A stretch of DNA of 8,347 nt from Planctomycetota bacterium (GTDB taxonomy: Bacteria; Planctomycetota; Planctomycetia; Pirellulales; Pirellulaceae): NCBI GenBank assembly GCA_019347795.1, contig JAHWKS010000179.1, forward strand, positions 1 to 8,347, in the 5' to 3' direction. The notes beneath the pieces are model-generated. The model ran no database searches. It had not been told where the DNA came from and saw nothing but the letters and a program-made list of their open reading frames with translations. Shown here piece by piece: positions 6,182-8,347 of this stretch. Each line of letters starts with the position of its first letter. Positions within the stretch are counted from its first letter, which is position 1. The translations under genes and the position numbers were made by a program.

Positions 6182-6191
6182 AATTGCTTCC

Positions 6192-6220
6192 TTGCACAAG
6201 GGCAGGCGCCGCGGGATACT
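6192..6220 (+). promoter_or_regulatory. Candidate sigma-70 promoter for the TPR-like exported protein
   Basis: TTGCAC (6192-6197) and GATACT (6215-6220) are exactly 17 bp apart, just downstream of repeat element 3. The -10 matches four of six consensus bases. Transcription would start near 6227, giving a leader of about 34 nt with the Shine-Dalgarno site in it. The layout closely resembles the promoter at 3402-3430. Confidence 0.5.
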
Positions 6221-6248
6221 GGAATTTGTAGGACCGCGTCCCAGCGTC

Positions 6249-6253
6249 AGGAG
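6249..6253 (+). promoter_or_regulatory. Shine-Dalgarno site fixing the start at 6261
   Basis: AGGAG lies 7 nt upstream of the ATG at 6261. It is the best ribosome binding site for a plus-strand gene in the window and decides against the in-frame TTG at 6192, which would overlap the -35 box. Confidence 0.75.
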
Positions 6254-6260
6254 TCGTGAA

Positions 6261-7175
6261 ATGATTCGGTCATTGCTGATCCTCGTCGTTGTGCTGTCGT
6301 CCGCCGCTCCCGCGTCCGCGCAGTTGCGGCGATTCCGGGCGTTCGGGCCGCATGTAAACTGGTCGGCAGGGCCGGGGAGCTTTTCGCTGAACATCGGCTC
6401 GCCCTACGGCGGCTTTCACTATCACGGCGCGTTCCCGTATCCGCGGCATCTCGACCCGTATGTGTATGGGCGGTCGTACGATGGTTACGTGAGCCCGCAC
6501 GGCACGTACTACAATCCACAGTCGCGCTATACGGACTACTATCTGCCGCCGATCCATTACCCGGCGGAGCTGATGTACGGCCCGCTGGCGATGCGGCGGT
6601 TCATGGGACTGGATCGGGCGCCAGTTCCCGCGGCGCCGCCGGCCGTTGTCGCGCCGGCCGATCCTGCGGCCGAGGCGCTGCCGGCGCCGAAAGTGCGCGA
6701 GTCCAACTTGGCCGCGCGGGAGCGGGCGCAGCATTTCCTCGCGGCCGGCGATCGTTTGTTCCGCGAGCAGAAGCATCACGACGCACTGCAGCGCTACAAG
6801 ACAGCGGCCGAGGCGGCGCCCGATGTGGCCGATGCGTACTTCCGCCAAGGTTTTGCGCTCGTGGCGACCAACCGCTACGACCTGGCGGCGGACGGCTTCC
6901 GCCGCGGACTGGCCCTGGAGCCGAGTTGGGCGGAGTCGCTCTTCCGACTCGATGAGCTGTACGGCGACGCCGACTTAGCGAAGCAGGCTCACCTGGATGC
7001 GTTGGCGCGAGCGGCGCTCGACAATCCCAACGATGCCGACCTGATGTTTGTCCTGGGCGTGTTCCTGCACTTCGACGGACAGGCGGACCGCGCGCGGCGG
7101 TTCTTCGTCCGCGCCCGCGAGTTGGCGGGCGACGCCGCGCCGCACCTCGACGGTTTCCTCGCCGCGGCGCCGTAG
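6261..7175 (+). CDS. Exported tyrosine-rich protein with C-terminal TPR-like repeats
   Basis: A 304-residue protein. Residues 1-20 are a clear signal peptide (Met-Ile-Arg, a Leu/Val core, then A-P-A-S-A before Gln21), so it is exported to the periplasm or beyond. Residues 49-106 are strikingly aromatic, with 14 tyrosines in 58 residues mixed with Pro, His and Gly, and look largely unfolded. A Pro/Ala linker (120-143) leads to a helical part. Residues about 155-235 contain two TPR-like helix pairs: A-A-G-D-R-L-F-R-E-Q with A-L-Q-R-Y-K-T-A-A, and A-Y-F-R-Q-G-F-A-L-V-A-T with A-A-D-G-F-R-R-G-L-A-L. A further pair may span 244-290. TPRs usually mediate protein-protein contact; no enzymatic motif is visible. 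The cytochrome bd gene starts 18 bp downstream and may share the transcript, though a functional link is unproven. Confidence 0.82.
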   Translation: MIRSLLILVVVLSSAAPASAQLRRFRAFGPHVNWSAGPGSFSLNIGSPYGGFHYHGAFPYPRHLDPYVYGRSYDGYVSPHGTYYNPQSRYTDYYLPPIHYPAELMYGPLAMRRFMGLDRAPVPAAPPAVVAPADPAAEALPAPKVRESNLAARERAQHFLAAGDRLFREQKHHDALQRYKTAAEAAPDVADAYFRQGFALVATNRYDLAADGFRRGLALEPSWAESLFRLDELYGDADLAKQAHLDALARAALDNPNDADLMFVLGVFLHFDGQADRARRFFVRARELAGDAAPHLDGFLAAAP

Positions 7176-7193
7176 TCTCCGAACGGCTGCTTC

Positions 7194-8347
7194 ATGGACA
7201 GTCTTCTCGCCGCACGCCTGCAGATGGCCGTGTCGCTCGCCTTTCACATGGTGTATGCGGCCATCGGCATCGGGCTGCCGCTGTTGTTGGTCATCATCGA
7301 AGGGCTGTATCTCCGCACCGGACGGCCGCACTACAAGTCGCTGGCGAAAAAGTGGGCGAAGGTGACCGGCCTGTTGTTCGCCGTCGGCGCCGTCTCCGGC
7401 ACCGCCCTATCGTTTGAGTTGGGCCTGCTTTGGCCGAATTACATCGAGCTGCTGGGCGCCGTGGTCGGCCACATCTTCGGCCTGGAGGGATACGCCTTTT
7501 TCGTCGAGGCGATCTTCATCGGCCTCTATCTCTACGGCTGGGACCGGCTGCGTCCCGTGACGCACTGGTGGTGCGGCGTGGTGATCGCGATCAGCGGAAT
7601 GCTCTCGGGCGTGTTGGTGCTCGGCGTTAACGCCTGGATGCAGCAGCCGGTCGGCTATGAGATGGAAGCGGGCGAGATCGTCGTCAGCGATCCGATCGCG
7701 ATTTTCAAACAGCCCTTGTGGTTTTACATGGCGTGGCATTCGACGCTGGCCTGCTATATCGCCGTGGGATTCTCCTTTGCCGGCTGGTATGCGTGGCGAG
7801 CGCTCCGCGGCCGCCGCGACGAGTACACCCGGGCTGCACTGCTTGCGGCGATGTCGGTAGGCTCCGTATGTGCGGTGCTGCAGCCGATCAGCGGCGACCT
7901 GCTGGCCAAGTACGTTTACAAGACGCAGCCGGTGAAGTTCGCCGCGATGGAAGGGCAGTTCCGCACCGAGCCGTACGCCCCGCTGCGGCTGGGCGGTTGG
8001 CCCGATGAAGAATGCGGTGAAATGCGATGGGCCTGGGAGATTCCCGGTGGTCTGAGTTTCCTGGCGGCGAATGATCCGGCGGCCGTCGTCGCCGGGCTGG
8101 ATCAGACGCCGCGGGAGAATTGGCCCAACGTCGAGCTGACGCACCTCGCGTTTCAAATCATGGTCGCCTCGGGCGTGGCGATGATCGCGCTCTCGGCGTG
8201 GTTCTGGATCACGTACTTCCGCCATCGCAGCAAGATCCTCGAGCGCCGCCGGTTGATGCGAGCCGTGACGTTGGCCATGCCTCTGGGGTTCATTGGGTTG
8301 GAGGCGGGCTGGTTCGTGACCGAGCTGGGCCGGCAGCCGTGGGTCAT
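7194..8347 (+). CDS. cydA: Cytochrome bd quinol oxidase subunit I (partial, N-terminal 384 residues)
   Basis: An inner-membrane haem subunit that oxidises quinol and reduces oxygen to water. The C-terminus is beyond the right edge. Landmarks, with E. coli CydA numbers: His18 (His19) in R-L-Q-M-A-V-S-L-A-F-H, the proton-channel glutamates Glu98 and Glu105 (Glu99, Glu107), G-W-D-R-L (115-119), His182 (His186), quinol-loop Lys248 and Glu253 (Lys252, Glu257), Met323 (Met393) in F-Q-I-M-V, and G-R-Q-P-W (379-383). Several hydrophobic membrane helices are evident, for example near 11-35, 55-80, 90-115, 125-147 and 178-202. The His182-Met323 distance is about 66 residues shorter than in E. coli, so it has the short quinol loop. 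Gln321 stands where E. coli has Arg391. Start ATG 7194 has no good Shine-Dalgarno site. A cydB partner would be expected downstream but is not visible. Confidence 0.95.
   Translation, partial: MDSLLAARLQMAVSLAFHMVYAAIGIGLPLLLVIIEGLYLRTGRPHYKSLAKKWAKVTGLLFAVGAVSGTALSFELGLLWPNYIELLGAVVGHIFGLEGYAFFVEAIFIGLYLYGWDRLRPVTHWWCGVVIAISGMLSGVLVLGVNAWMQQPVGYEMEAGEIVVSDPIAIFKQPLWFYMAWHSTLACYIAVGFSFAGWYAWRALRGRRDEYTRAALLAAMSVGSVCAVLQPISGDLLAKYVYKTQPVKFAAMEGQFRTEPYAPLRLGGWPDEECGEMRWAWEIPGGLSFLAANDPAAVVAGLDQTPRENWPNVELTHLAFQIMVASGVAMIALSAWFWITYFRHRSKILERRRLMRAVTLAMPLGFIGLEAGWFVTELGRQPWV

Noticed and set aside
5257..6183. A 308-codon minus-strand frame opposite the isomerase-like gene
   Set aside because: It runs through two repeat elements and antisense to a conserved TIM-barrel gene. 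No coding evidence was seen.

Overview
The window looks like chromosomal DNA of a planctomycete, probably of the Pirellulales type. It is GC-rich. Its left edge encodes the exported N-terminus of the Pirellula/Verrucomicrobium 'putative membrane-bound dehydrogenase' family. Most genes lack a clear Shine-Dalgarno site, several products are exported proteins of unknown role, and palindromic repeats sit directly behind stop codons. This assignment comes from reading the sequence, not from a database search.

Layout, left to right. Bases 1-251 (minus) hold the N-terminus of a secreted propeller-type dehydrogenase that continues outside the window. A divergent gap of 160 bp carries a perfect -35 box for the rightward gene at 412-978, an exported, proline-rich protein of unknown function. 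Everything from 412 onward is on the plus strand. Repeat element 1 (970-1050) overlaps the end of that gene. Next come a nagB-like deaminase fused to a PIG-L/LmbE deacetylase domain (1145-3022) and, 9 bp later, a stand-alone Hpt phosphotransfer protein (3032-3394). A promoter-bearing leader of 144 bp precedes an alpha2-type glycyl-tRNA synthetase (3539-5227). Repeat element 2 fills the whole gap to a TIM-barrel sugar-phosphate isomerase/epimerase-like gene (5296-6114), which is followed at once by repeat element 3 (6115-6181). A promoter and the only strong Shine-Dalgarno site serve an exported Tyr-rich protein with TPR-like helices (6261-7175). The N-terminal 384 residues of a cytochrome bd oxidase subunit I (7194 to the end) close the window. 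No intergenic stretch exceeds 300 bp.

Functionally this is mostly housekeeping: amino-sugar catabolism, translation, carbohydrate metabolism and respiration. There is no evidence of a single pathway, a mobile element with a transposase, a CRISPR array or a defence system. The most noteworthy non-genic signal is a set of three two-hairpin repeat elements. They fall into two stem-sequence families but share the same 17-nt hairpin geometry and the same CTCCG core, and each sits on or directly behind a stop codon. The most noteworthy protein signals are the deaminase-deacetylase fusion, which has Asn where E. coli NagB has catalytic Asp141, and the orphan Hpt gene tucked behind it.
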